From the NCBI RefSeq assembly GCF_001584185.1, contig NZ_CP013234.1, forward strand, positions 3,906,001 to 3,970,000: DNA of 64,000 nucleotides, given 5' to 3'. The notes under the pieces were generated by a model. That model was not told the origin of the DNA. It was given only the letters and a program-made list of their open reading frames with translations, and made no database searches. The stretch is from Collimonas pratensis. Lineage in GTDB: Bacteria > Pseudomonadota > Gammaproteobacteria > Burkholderiales > Burkholderiaceae_D. This document shows, one piece after another, positions 32,902-42,464 of the stretch (its first letter is position 1; every line of letters starts with the position of its first letter). A program made the translations under genes and the position numbers.

Positions 32902-33430
32902 ATGTCAATTATCGACTGGCCTGCCGATCAAAGACCGCGCGAGCGCCTGATCAAATTCGGGCCGCAGGCGCTTTCCGATGCCGAATTGCTGGCCGTATTC
33001 CTACGCGTCGGCGCCGCCGGCAAAAGCGCGGTCGATCTGGGACGCGAGATGAGCAGCCACTTCGGTTCGCTGAACCGGCTGTTTTCCGCCTCGCTGGACG
33101 ATTTTTGCACCATCAACGGTCTTGGGCCTGCTAAATTCGCCCAGTTGCAGGCGGTACTGGAACTGGGGCGGCGTTCGCTGACGGAAGAACTGCAGTCCGG
33201 CAGCAGCTTCGATGCCCCGGCTGCAGTAAAGCAATACCTGCAGTTGTTGCTGACCAACAAACCCTATGAATCCTTCCTGGTGTTGTTCCTGGACGTCAGG
33301 AACCGACTGATCTGCGCCGATGAACTGTTCCGCGGCACCCTCACCCACGCCAGCGTCTATCCGCGCGAAGTGGTCAAGGCGGCACTGGCGCGCAATGCCG
33401 CCAGCGTCATGCTGGCGCATAACCACCCAT
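32902..33430 (+). pseudogene. radC: radC, 5' part interrupted by a mobile element
   Basis: JAMM/UPF0758 family DNA-repair-associated protein. The ATG at 32902 follows AGGGGA by 7 bp. The helix-hairpin-helix part ([16 protein letters not shown]) and most of the JAMM domain are present. After LAHNHP the frame hits foreign DNA and stops two codons later. The missing end ([12 protein letters not shown]... to FAEHGQL) is at 47836-47981. Joined at the shared CACCCAT the gene would be 225 residues, the normal length, and in frame. The metal site (HNHPSG...D) is therefore split. Confidence 0.95.
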
Positions 33431-33454
33431 TATGTTGAGAGAGATTGTGTCAAC
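33424..33454. other. Left junction: CACCCAT repeat and inner 21-bp recombinase-site candidate
   Basis: CACCCAT at 33424-33430 is the last radC sequence shared with the right junction. GTTGAGAGAGATTGTGTCAA plus a final C (33434-33454) is an imperfect palindrome beginning GTTGA and ending TCAAC. It aligns with the inverted right-end motif at 11 of 21 positions, concentrated at both ends. Confidence 0.75.
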
Positions 33455-33483
33455 TAAGAATACGGTGCGGCCGTCGAGTCACA

Positions 33484-33499
33484 CCGGCGATCACCGATG
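33484..33499. repeat. 16-bp sequence shared with 37864-37879
   Basis: CCGGCGATCACCGATG occurs here and, in the same direction, at 37864-37879. Here it overlaps a GATCACC/GGTGATC palindrome. Repeats of this look occur at ends of some IS21-type elements, so an old IS remnant is possible. I see no transposase. Confidence 0.5.
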
Positions 33500-33607
33500 G
33501 TGATCATTGTCTGGAAGCGAGCGGCAATAGCCACAAAATTTAATATTTATTTGTGACCACACCACATGTTGCCAATAGGAAACTTACAAGCCCCCCAAAA
33601 CCAAAAT

Positions 33608-33643
33608 CGGCACTCGTTTTCCGTGGAAAGTAGACGAGTGCCG
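33608..33643 (-). terminator. Hairpin downstream of hamB, candidate terminator
   Basis: CGGCACTCGT (33608-33617) and ACGAGTGCCG (33634-33643) pair perfectly, with an inner TTTCC/GGAAA stem. On the minus strand it is followed by ATTTTGGTTTTG, a weak T-rich tail. It lies about 370 bp past hamB in the left end region 33455-34008, which contains no gene I can support. Confidence 0.5.
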
Positions 33644-34008
33644 TCTTGTCTCGGAAGCTCGCTCCAGAATGAAGCGACTTATGAAATGAAACTAAAGATA
33701 AAAGCTGAAAGAAAATCTGAGTTCGGCATCATCTTTAATAAAAAGACAATTTCCAATCCTATTTATTGAAATTGAACTGCCAATCCCTAAACGTTGAACG
33801 ATACCAGTCGTTCGCAGCGTTTTGATTTTATCGCATTTGTTTTGTGTCGCCACCAATAAATCGATTCCAAGCTGATATTGCAAAAACAACTACTCCGGTA
33901 AAATTGACCATCCGCGCCGGTAGTCGTTGACAGATTCATCTACGATTCGCTAGCGTTGACCTTACCAGTATTAGCAAACTGATCAGGACTTATTTGACCA
34001 AGATAAAA

Positions 34009-36804
34009 TTATTCATTCGAAGCGTCATCATTCAATTCGTCGCCGGCACTGATCGGTTCGAGGTCACGCGCTAACTGCGCCCAAGCGACTGATTGGCTTG
34101 CTACGCTTCCGAAAGGTGCTAGGACAGACATCGCTCTGAGCAACCAAGGCACGAAGTTGAAAATTAGGCCGTCGACCAACGAGACGAATTTGTCAAACTG
34201 CTTGTCCACTGTATTTTCCACCGCCGCGGAACGCAAGCGCGCGGGAAGCTCTTCAAAGATGGCTCTCAAATCCTTTTTCTGTCCAAGCTTGTCGAGCACT
34301 TCAGGCATGTCGGCAAGCTTGAGCGGATACCGATGATTCGGCTGTCCGACTATTTTCCGCCATTGGTAATTCTGCTGCTCCGCAAGTTGCGCAAAAACAA
34401 CGAGTAATTGTTCGATTAAGGCATTACCTGTCGGTTTTACGGCGCCATCAGATAAATAGGCCAGCATCTCATGTGCAGACTCAGGTGAGAACCCTGACCT
34501 ATTTGCGGCCTCTCCTAGCTCGGTAAGGCGCACGGGACTATTCATGACTGCGAACGGTCCGCCAGGTTTGTTTGGATCTAATAGCGCCGCCAAGGCACTG
34601 TCGATTAATGGCCCGATAAAAGTGTTCGTTTGATTAAAATTCGCATAGGTTGTACGCCCAAAAGTCGCAACGATATTGTCCTCGCCCTGATTTTCCTTTA
34701 ACGCAGCTAGGAGTTGCGAGGAGAACGCAGCTTGAATCGGAATTCTCTCCTCGTCAGTCAAATTGACATAGGCATCCCCAGCTGTAGATTGAATCGCAGA
34801 TGAACTAAACATTACAGAGTTCAGCTTTTCCTTCATGAACCCACCTGCGAAAGCTTCTGGAGGACCGCCTGTATTTTCGAAGAGAACGGTATCCCCCTCA
34901 GTGAACGCACCGGCACGCCCACTGCGACCGGCAATATTTCGGAACGTCATCGACTTCATCGCAAGCCCGTCACCGCCAAGCCAATGTGATACCAACGTCC
35001 ATCGAAAAGGTAGATCAGCCCCTTCTGCCAAAGTCGTGGTTGAGCAGACAATTCGCAGCTTCCGATTCCGAGTCAGCGCTTCCACGTCACGCCTTACGTC
35101 AAAGGGAAGTGACGCATTATGATATGCCACCTCATGAAGCAAACAGTTCGCCAAAGTTTCTAGCCAGCTGTACCTTTCTCGTATCGAGTTTGCCATGGAA
35201 ATCACCTCAGCATCTCCTGTAGGCGCAAGCTGGAGTGACATAGACTTGGCCAACATCCTTGTATCGGTTCTTGTGCGACAAACGATTAGCCCCGGCGACT
35301 TAAGACGTAGCAGCAAATTCAGTCCGACGGATGCCACATTCTGCGAGGCACGCTCCTCATACACAACTGGGTTGCGATGAGGCACCACATTGTTAGGTAG
35401 GTCGACGTTAACATTGTGCGAAATTGGGCTATCTGGAGACTGCATCGCTGGCCGGAGTGCATCATTCCCATAAACCCATTGCATAGTTCCGTTTGCACGA
35501 CAAACTGCTAAACGTCGTGCGGTCGGGCGCCACGAAATGCGGTGTAAGTTATCTACGTCTACACCCATCCAAGCACTGATTCGCTCCGCCTCTGCGAGGA
35601 CAGCTGAAAGACCGAGAATCCGCAGATTTGGAAGTCGTCGTTGAAGTAACCGAAGACGCGAAATCATGCCTTCGACTCTCGCTCCTCGAACGCCATTTTC
35701 AATAATGTGTACTTCATCAAATACCACTAAACGCAAACTCTCGAGACTATCCTCCGCCCCCCTCAGCCATGCATCAAATCGCTCTGGCGTCATGACAAGG
35801 ATGGCACGTCCTCCGCCCTGAATTGACTCAAACTTAAATCCGCCAAACATTGAAATAATTGGAATCTCTCCGCGCGTTTTATTAGCGAGAGAAGTACGGA
35901 CTTGTTCACCGATAGCAACATACGGCGCTACATAAACACTGATACCGTCAACAGCTGATGCAGCAGCCATACAGGCTTCTGCAATCAATGTCTTACCAGT
36001 GCTTGTGGGAAGAGTAAGTAGCCCGTTACTGCCCAAGCGGCCAATCCGACGTTGAATCAATAAATCATATTGAGGCGGGAGCAACGTAACAATCCCCGAC
36101 GCAACTGTATTGATGACAAACCACGTTGGTATCTCTGGCGCTAGCTGGAGCATGTTGATGGTTGCCAATCGAAAAGCCTGCTTCATCGACACGTCGACAC
36201 TTAAAGCCAACGACATGTCCGACGAATCTCCAGCATTTAGAGCAATCACGCCAAGAAGCCTCAACGCCTCGGAAAAGTGTAATTGTCTTTGGTCACGATC
36301 AACATTACGAAGTGCATGGTACCAATTCCAGCGGAAATTTTCGACGCCGTCTATTGGATCTTTATAGCGAACCGCAAGGTCGCTGGTCGGGCTAATAACC
36401 ACAGCAGCTAAGCATCGCATAGGACTGTGGCAGAAATACGTCTCAGGCAAATCGGAAACAGCGGCTCGCGCGCTAGGAAAGTTTCCATACATAGCGTGAG
36501 CAATTCCCGCGTGTAGACGCAGTGCGTCAATGCTCACCTGGTCGGGGAATTCAGATAAACTCAAATGTTCTGCGCTCGATAGAAGGGTTCTTGCCGCCGC
36601 AATTAAAGGCGAGGCATTTTCTTCATCGTCTAGCAGATCCATACCATCCTGTGTCCCTTCAAGCTGGTAGCTTCCGATGCATTTTAATGCGACGGCAACG
36701 TCCAGACCATCCGACGTAAACACTGACGGAGTTGCTTGACGCGCCTTGGCTGCAGATGATGCTGCGCTAGCTAAAAAATTTACGTTTTCCGGAACCATTC
36801 TCAT
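34009..36804 (-). CDS. hamB: Superfamily 2 DEAD/DEAH-type helicase, Hachiman HamB-like
   Basis: Helicase subunit of a predicted Hachiman anti-phage system, 931 residues. Motif I LPTSTGKTLIAE lies at about 264-275, motif II VVFDEVHII (DEVH) at about 359, motif III-like LGLSAVLAEAE, and motif VI RNIAGRSGRAGAF at about 625. The C-terminal third (700-931) shows no motif I know. It overlaps the preceding nuclease-like gene by 4 bp, so the two are co-translated. Known HamB loads on DNA and restrains its partner nuclease HamA. Identity as HamB rests on the pair, not on a database search. Confidence 0.78.
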   Translation of the reverse strand: MRMVPENVNFLASAASSAAKARQATPSVFTSDGLDVAVALKCIGSYQLEGTQDGMDLLDDEENASPLIAAARTLLSSAEHLSLSEFPDQVSIDALRLHAGIAHAMYGNFPSARAAVSDLPETYFCHSPMRCLAAVVISPTSDLAVRYKDPIDGVENFRWNWYHALRNVDRDQRQLHFSEALRLLGVIALNAGDSSDMSLALSVDVSMKQAFRLATINMLQLAPEIPTWFVINTVASGIVTLLPPQYDLLIQRRIGRLGSNGLLTLPTSTGKTLIAEACMAAASAVDGISVYVAPYVAIGEQVRTSLANKTRGEIPIISMFGGFKFESIQGGGRAILVMTPERFDAWLRGAEDSLESLRLVVFDEVHIIENGVRGARVEGMISRLRLLQRRLPNLRILGLSAVLAEAERISAWMGVDVDNLHRISWRPTARRLAVCRANGTMQWVYGNDALRPAMQSPDSPISHNVNVDLPNNVVPHRNPVVYEERASQNVASVGLNLLLRLKSPGLIVCRTRTDTRMLAKSMSLQLAPTGDAEVISMANSIRERYSWLETLANCLLHEVAYHNASLPFDVRRDVEALTRNRKLRIVCSTTTLAEGADLPFRWTLVSHWLGGDGLAMKSMTFRNIAGRSGRAGAFTEGDTVLFENTGGPPEAFAGGFMKEKLNSVMFSSSAIQSTAGDAYVNLTDEERIPIQAAFSSQLLAALKENQGEDNIVATFGRTTYANFNQTNTFIGPLIDSALAALLDPNKPGGPFAVMNSPVRLTELGEAANRSGFSPESAHEMLAYLSDGAVKPTGNALIEQLLVVFAQLAEQQNYQWRKIVGQPNHRYPLKLADMPEVLDKLGQKKDLRAIFEELPARLRSAAVENTVDKQFDKFVSLVDGLIFNFVPWLLRAMSVLAPFGSVASQSVAWAQLARDLEPISAGDELNDDASNE

Positions 36805-37565
36805 GTTGTAAAACGCCTGCGATTAGCCATATGAACGAGGGCTTCATTAAGTTGGGATATCGAGATACTCCAGGCTTCAATGCAGCCGGTTGGCCAGCCC
36901 TGCTTTTGAATTTCGGTCATCACATGGCTCAGCGCCAACACAGGGTTACTACCCCTGTCGTGGATTAGCGTGGGTAGCAAACGTATGCGAGAGCAATCAG
37001 CGGCCACAACCTGAGCCAAGTCTTCTACACGCTTGAGTTTGGCGTCAGGAAAGCGATGTTCCCACTTAAGCTTGCATTTGAGAGCGCTTACCCTGGACAT
37101 AAGCGATAGAGTAGGAACGGTCGTATCCAACAATTTTTCATAGTCACCGATTAGCGCTTTTGAGTAGTCCAAATTGGCTTTGCCGGTAGTTTTTATTTCT
37201 TGTATAAAGAGCCGGTCATTTGCGACAATTCCATTGGGGTCGAGATATACAATCGTGATATCAACACCAGTTAAAGCAGACGGGTTGAATGGAGTAAGAG
37301 CACTTCCAAGGGCAAACACAAACGATTCTGCAGAAAAGCGATCTGACTGACCTACGAGGAAGGTGATCGCCTCTCCGAGATTACCCATCTGACCAGTGGT
37401 GATAGCGGCGAGAGGGGGATTCGGAGCTTCAAACGAGGGATGCATCAGCTCTAAAAGATTTTCAATTACCCATGTATAGAAGGCTTGACAATCGGGCATC
37501 CCCACATAAACGTGAATTTCTCCAATTCCTGGAACTGGAACTTGGCTCTTAGAAAATGCAGTCAT
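36801..37565 (-). CDS. hamA: DUF1837/PD-(D/E)XK nuclease-like protein, Hachiman HamA-like
   Basis: Predicted nuclease effector of Hachiman. The central motif GVDITIVYLDPNG (Asp) followed by LFIQEIKTTGKANLD gives the D...ExK pattern of the nuclease fold. I prefer the ATG at 37565 (254 residues), with AGG about 9 bp upstream; an ATG at 37628 would add 21 residues without a ribosome site. The stop overlaps hamB. The HamA assignment is by size, the ExK motif and the adjacent SF2 helicase; remote similarity to other restriction-like nucleases cannot be excluded. Confidence 0.7.
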   Translation of the reverse strand: MTAFSKSQVPVPGIGEIHVYVGMPDCQAFYTWVIENLLELMHPSFEAPNPPLAAITTGQMGNLGEAITFLVGQSDRFSAESFVFALGSALTPFNPSALTGVDITIVYLDPNGIVANDRLFIQEIKTTGKANLDYSKALIGDYEKLLDTTVPTLSLMSRVSALKCKLKWEHRFPDAKLKRVEDLAQVVAADCSRIRLLPTLIHDRGSNPVLALSHVMTEIQKQGWPTGCIEAWSISISQLNEALVHMANRRRFTT

Positions 37566-37643
37566 CTGAAAGCCTGAAAGACAAGGCGCGTTTGTTATTG
37601 ATGAATTAATATTAACACACGACAACATGCAGGAAATGACGTT

Positions 37644-37925
37644 TTATCGCAGGTTGTTCCCGCCGCTGCTAAATGAATTCAGCGATCTGCCTTTGGCCGT
37701 TTGTGGCATAGATAGTACGCTTGGGGGCCAGCCTTTACCCTTCATTTCACTATCTATGGTTATCGCAAGCCCTTGGTAAGCATGGTAATTGCCGTCAAGA
37801 TAGGTCAGCCATAATCGACGCAGCAGTCCATCTGTACCAACGTCTGAAAAAATAGGCAAATAACCGGCGATCACCGATGAAGTAGCCTTGGAGCTAGTAG
37901 TGGTTGACAGTAGAGCGAGATCCAA
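37644..37925 (-). other. 93-codon open frame after gajB, doubtful
   Basis: After the gajB TGA (37935-37937) the same reading frame stays open for about 97 codons to TAA at 37644. Its only initiation codon near the front is a TTG without a ribosome site. Content includes DGLLRRLWLTYLDGNYHAYQ, which looks partly protein-like but matches nothing I recognise. It contains the 16-bp repeat (37864-37879). It may be a decayed gene, a chance frame or the hamAB leader. The gap 37566-37934 otherwise shows nothing clear. Confidence 0.3.
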
Positions 37926-37934
37926 ATAGTTGTT

Positions 37935-39812
37935 TCACTCGATGCTAACAACTTCGTCCACCTCAAACCATTTCGATTTAACAACATAGTCCTTTATCGC
38001 CTGTGGATCCTTGCTGTATGCCACAACCGCCAAACTCTTTTGAGCGCGGCTGCAAGTCACATAAAGCAGCCGCCGAGATTTCTTGACGGCGGTGTCTTTG
38101 CCCTCGCGTTCGTTTTTCAAGTCGTCGGCTGACAATGCCTTTGCACCCAACAATTTTTCGTAGCTAAAACCAGAACCTCGCGCCTGCGCGTCGTCCAGCA
38201 CAACCATGACACGTTCGTACTGCAAGCCCTTCACACCTTGGTGCGTATCATAGTTAGAGGAATCCGATATGTAATCCACATATCGTTCTGCTTGACCAAC
38301 TGCAGCACTGAGAGCCGAATCCCACGCTTTAGATTCGGCGCTTTCCAACTCATTATCTTCCACGCCTTCCTCAGGCCCCTTTGGCTTATCGATCAAATAT
38401 GGAAGAAAGTCATCCGGGATGGTTAGAAGATTTCCCGCTTCAATTATTTTTAATACGCTTATGATGGAGCACTCAGGATTTTTTGCGAGAGCCGTTGCCA
38501 CGTGTTCCACAACAATATTTGCTGCACGAATTTCGCCGATGGGGTCGGCGTGACCACGTAAGTGCGCAGGCTTAAGTAACGGCGAGTGGTCGCGGACCAC
38601 TTTTGCAGTTGCGAAATCATCGCCAGATTTGATCGCGATTATAAGTGGCAAGAAGACATGTCGGATGAACTTGATCTCTTTACTATCACCACTCAGCGCC
38701 GCGTCTTTCAAGTGGTCGATCCCAAGAAAAGGAACCAAAAAATCGTCAAATCCCCCTCGAACCGCAGCCATATGATGCTCTAGTGTGAGCGTTTTGACCT
38801 TAAGCTTTGACTCCCAACCCGCATCATTCGTTCTATCCACCATTTCTTGCCGCGCAATTGCCTCGACCTCTGCCTTACTCTTGGCGCTATCAGAGCTTGC
38901 TATAAACAGAATCGCAGCACCCTCGATGCAGTCGGGGCCTGGATGTTGTTGATGAGGATCATCGAGCAAGCGGATTTTGTTGATCAGCGTTATAACTCGT
39001 CGGGGGCAACGATAATTAATCTTCTTTTCGGGTCTCAACCAAGTAACCGGCAACGTTTCAACCAGATCTGTTTTCCCCCCACCAAAAATCTGCTGCATCA
39101 TATCCCCGAAAAGCCCAATACTAAAGTTCTTGGAGTTTGCGGCCTGGACGGCAATAAGTGCATCCAGCAACGCGGCATTGGTGTCCTGGGTTTCGTCGAT
39201 TAACAGAATTGGAAATTGATTCACAAGGATTCGCCCCATCAGCGGCTCATTCGCTAGAAAATATGCCGCTAATCCAACAACTTCAGAATGGTGAACCGAT
39301 CCTACTTCTGTACTAATGCTATTTGGAGTGTACGAAAACGACAATACAGTGTCGAGCGACTCCAAGCGTTTCTTTTTCCCCTCCCTACTCCTGATATTTC
39401 TTCTGGCCGTCACTCCTTCCAGATCACGAGCGCGCCCGATATCGATATCGAGTTTCGCTATGTCGGCCACAAATTTTTCTCTTAGCCATGCGCGGATGTC
39501 CGGAGTAAAGGACTTGATCAACTCCCACGAAAAGCTGTGAATAGTTGATACGCTAAACGCAGGATCACGTTTCAGCCTATCCTTAATTTCCTCACAGGCA
39601 GCATTCGTATAAGTTATGATCGCAACGCGTTGTCCATCAAGAGCTAGGCGTGACGCGTGCTCTTGCTTAATCGCTTCCAACACTGCAACTAACGTTTTCG
39701 TTTTTCCGGAACCCGCTCCTGCAAGTAACATGAAACTCTCGGGCTTCGCAAAGTTCAGATAACCATAAATTTTTTCGTCAATCGGGTCATCCCACACATG
39801 CTCTCCCCTCAT
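37935..39812 (-). CDS. gajB: UvrD/PcrA-like helicase, Gabija GajB-like
   Basis: Superfamily 1 helicase subunit of a predicted Gabija system, 625 residues (longer than the roughly 500-residue Bacillus GajB). Motif I AGAGSGKTKTL (31-41), Ia ITYTNAACEEIKDRL, motif II LLIDETQDTNAAL (about 207), and motif VI RRLLYVTCSRAQKSLAVV (about 584). The C-terminus KSKWFEVDEVV is a natural family ending. It overlaps gajA by 4 bp. GajB senses or processes nucleic acid and cooperates with GajA in phage defence. Confidence 0.82.
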   Translation of the reverse strand: MRGEHVWDDPIDEKIYGYLNFAKPESFMLLAGAGSGKTKTLVAVLEAIKQEHASRLALDGQRVAIITYTNAACEEIKDRLKRDPAFSVSTIHSFSWELIKSFTPDIRAWLREKFVADIAKLDIDIGRARDLEGVTARRNIRSREGKKKRLESLDTVLSFSYTPNSISTEVGSVHHSEVVGLAAYFLANEPLMGRILVNQFPILLIDETQDTNAALLDALIAVQAANSKNFSIGLFGDMMQQIFGGGKTDLVETLPVTWLRPEKKINYRCPRRVITLINKIRLLDDPHQQHPGPDCIEGAAILFIASSDSAKSKAEVEAIARQEMVDRTNDAGWESKLKVKTLTLEHHMAAVRGGFDDFLVPFLGIDHLKDAALSGDSKEIKFIRHVFLPLIIAIKSGDDFATAKVVRDHSPLLKPAHLRGHADPIGEIRAANIVVEHVATALAKNPECSIISVLKIIEAGNLLTIPDDFLPYLIDKPKGPEEGVEDNELESAESKAWDSALSAAVGQAERYVDYISDSSNYDTHQGVKGLQYERVMVVLDDAQARGSGFSYEKLLGAKALSADDLKNEREGKDTAVKKSRRLLYVTCSRAQKSLAVVAYSKDPQAIKDYVVKSKWFEVDEVVSIE

Positions 39813-42172
39813 TTCGCACCCCCCATATCTGCGGCAAGGATCACTTCTGGTGTAATGTCTTTACTTGCAATCTCAAGCTGAATTTGCAGCCAGTCCAATC
39901 CGTCCTTAATATATTTAGGGACCGCGAGTAGATCAGGGTCCTCACAAAACATCAGGTCTAGCGCCATTGCAGCTTTGTCTTCTTTAAGGGCTACAAAAAG
40001 AGCTTTGCAGCATTCTTCTAATGAGCCGCACGCAAACGCTTTCTGCATTTTACCTATCATCCCAGCAGGCTTTTTAATGTTCCTGAAGAGCTCTGGATTT
40101 GTCAAAGCAATTGCATCCTCAAACGTGTAGGGAAGCGCTTCTACTGGGCCGGTTCCGTCAAAATCCACTTGAATTCCGCACTGATACACGGCATGAACAT
40201 GGTCCTTTGTCTTTGCCGCGTCCCCCAAGTCGAGCACTGCGTCCAACGAGTCATCAGCAACACAGATCCAGTTTTTCAACGTATGGCTGCCAGTCTTGTA
40301 TCCCTTATTTCGTTCTGGACGAACAGCTATTGCTGGCAGCTTCTCTCCTTCAGCATTAACCCTGGCCTCGAGAGCATCAGTGTCGGTAATGACTAGGGCA
40401 GGAATGCCCAATTTTTCAATCAGTGCTTTCAATCGGTGTGCATGGGCACCCCCGACTTCTAATATCGAAATATAACTACGGTTAAGACCCTTGGGGCCAT
40501 CGTAGTGCTTGCGGATGAAATGAGGGATCAGCATGCGCTCAGCGGCGCCTTCAACCAAAATGATTCCATTGGCAAAAAACAGATCGCAGTGAGTTGACTT
40601 CAGATATCGCGCAACAAATTGGGCGGTCTGCTTGATATTGACATCCTGCTTTGCTGTCTCGCCAAAGGTCTCGGCAAGATCCACTACCTCTGCAGTCGGA
40701 ATGAAAGCACCAGGCTTTGCAGCTTTGCGCTTAAAGTATCTAAGCCGCTCAAAACCAATTTCATGCGCAAGGTAACTTGAGTGTGTGCTTACAACCATCT
40801 GGGTTGTAAGTGAGGACGGTTCCTTGAGATCAGGATGATTACGCAAAACGTCAAACGCCTTGCGGATAAATACTTGCTGAACTTGTGCGTGCAAATGTGC
40901 TTCTGGTTCTTCAATCAGGACCAGATGCAGCGGCTCGATGACCGCGTCCTCTTCAACGCGGCGTTTCGCAGCTTTCCCTACGCGCATCCATTGATCTCGA
41001 AAGCTGACGAGCCGAAAGACCATGGCGATTAAATTCTTGTATCCGAGCCCGTTGTATTTTTCAGATAGCGAAAGTAAAGGGAGACTCTTATCTTCTGCTA
41101 GTTTCTGCAGGTCAAAAAGTATGGATGCTTCGTGATCGAGATTGTCAATTGGATTTACCCGACTCGACAGTCGAATGCTCGGGTCATTGAATCCAGGATA
41201 ACCCAAATTCTTGATCTCCCCTAACGTCGGGCTGAAGGCATTATTGAGCCGCTCATCAAAGATGTGCTGCGCATCAGCTATCGCTCGGAGAGCATCAAGA
41301 TCCTCATCGCCCGGCAAATCCGAGGGATTGAGATGACGATTGTAGTATTTATTAATCTGAGAAGCCAAATCACTAGCGCTCTTATTACCTCCCGCGATTG
41401 ATGAATTAGGATCCGAAAATCCTCTGGCGGCATCAATAATATCGACCTTAAAAAGTCCATTAAATGGATATGGCAGCGATGGATTATCATCCGTTAACAG
41501 TTGCGGCATTGAAGGTTTACCGCCAACATACTGCGCTTTAGCCGGATCTAGAATATATGCCTTGATTTCGAAATGCCGCGAAATCTCACGCTCTAGATAG
41601 TTGTGCAAGGTCGACGGCCATATCGATAACTTAAGGCTGTCGGCGGGCTGCTTATTCTGCAATTGCTTTTTGGCTGTTTCCAAAAGCTTAGCTGCCGATT
41701 CAAAATCAAGTAGAAATGCCGATTTTAAAGCGCCAATATCCTTTGGCTGATACACCAGTCGGACACCAAGCGTGCCCCCTGCCCACTTCAAAGTCGGAAT
41801 AAGGTGACTGACACGATGGATCTCGTCCGGTTTCACGTCTAACCAAATATCCAATGAGGGACATAGGCACTGCCATTCTGGCAGAGTAATCCCTTGAGCA
41901 GCAGCGGTCAGCCATGTGATACCGAACTCATTGATAGCATTCCAGTTTGATAACGTGAAATCAGCAGCGATTATTTTTCCTGCACCAGAAGGCTGCTCTG
42001 TATCTGAAATGGTCTTCCTCGATCGTTGACCGAGAAAAAAAATTAAGGCGTCCATCGCTGACGTCTTGCCACTATTATTAGAGCCCACGAATACAGTCTC
42101 ACGATCCGTCAAACTGATACGAGAATGCTTTAATTTTCGATAGTTCTGGATTTCAAAGTATGCAATATGCAT
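39809..42172 (-). CDS. gajA: OLD family ATPase/TOPRIM nuclease, Gabija GajA-like
   Basis: DNA-nicking nuclease subunit of Gabija, 787 residues. The N-terminal ABC ATPase has Walker A GSNNSGKTSAMDAL (30-43); Walker B and D-loop VLIEEPEAHLHAQVQQVF lie at about 420-437, with the H-loop VVSTHSSYLAHEIG. The TOPRIM domain has GIILVEGAAERMLIPHF (Glu about 540) and PALVITDTDAL (DxD about 597). An OLD protein next to a UvrD helicase is the class 2 (Gabija) arrangement. In known GajA, nucleotide binding restrains the nuclease and phage nucleotide depletion releases it. The C-terminal 150 residues are unassigned. Confidence 0.85.
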   Translation of the reverse strand: MHIAYFEIQNYRKLKHSRISLTDRETVFVGSNNSGKTSAMDALIFFLGQRSRKTISDTEQPSGAGKIIAADFTLSNWNAINEFGITWLTAAAQGITLPEWQCLCPSLDIWLDVKPDEIHRVSHLIPTLKWAGGTLGVRLVYQPKDIGALKSAFLLDFESAAKLLETAKKQLQNKQPADSLKLSIWPSTLHNYLEREISRHFEIKAYILDPAKAQYVGGKPSMPQLLTDDNPSLPYPFNGLFKVDIIDAARGFSDPNSSIAGGNKSASDLASQINKYYNRHLNPSDLPGDEDLDALRAIADAQHIFDERLNNAFSPTLGEIKNLGYPGFNDPSIRLSSRVNPIDNLDHEASILFDLQKLAEDKSLPLLSLSEKYNGLGYKNLIAMVFRLVSFRDQWMRVGKAAKRRVEEDAVIEPLHLVLIEEPEAHLHAQVQQVFIRKAFDVLRNHPDLKEPSSLTTQMVVSTHSSYLAHEIGFERLRYFKRKAAKPGAFIPTAEVVDLAETFGETAKQDVNIKQTAQFVARYLKSTHCDLFFANGIILVEGAAERMLIPHFIRKHYDGPKGLNRSYISILEVGGAHAHRLKALIEKLGIPALVITDTDALEARVNAEGEKLPAIAVRPERNKGYKTGSHTLKNWICVADDSLDAVLDLGDAAKTKDHVHAVYQCGIQVDFDGTGPVEALPYTFEDAIALTNPELFRNIKKPAGMIGKMQKAFACGSLEECCKALFVALKEDKAAMALDLMFCEDPDLLAVPKYIKDGLDWLQIQLEIASKDITPEVILAADMGGAK

Positions 42173-42464
42173 TTCGTCCGCTCTCTAATATGATCAGTTC
42201 CGATGCAGCAGCCATGATTGGGGGCTATCTAAGCTAACATAATTTCCACGCAGAAATTTATACTTTGTCACTAATATTCAATGCGCCCATTTCACAGTTT
42301 CCACTTCCCCTTCAAATTTTGCCGTAAAGAAAAACATAGAGACGCGGTAGGTTTGCTCGAATCCGGCCGCAGATAGCATCGATCTAGGGCTTGTTTTACG
42401 CTGTCATGTGGTCGCTATTGCAAAAGCCTTCCCTCTTAAGTCCGAGCGGCTCCGAGCACAAGAG

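Noticed and set aside
33566..33889. Short frames in the left end of the island
   Set aside because: No start signals or family resemblance; the region is better explained as the end of the element with hairpins.
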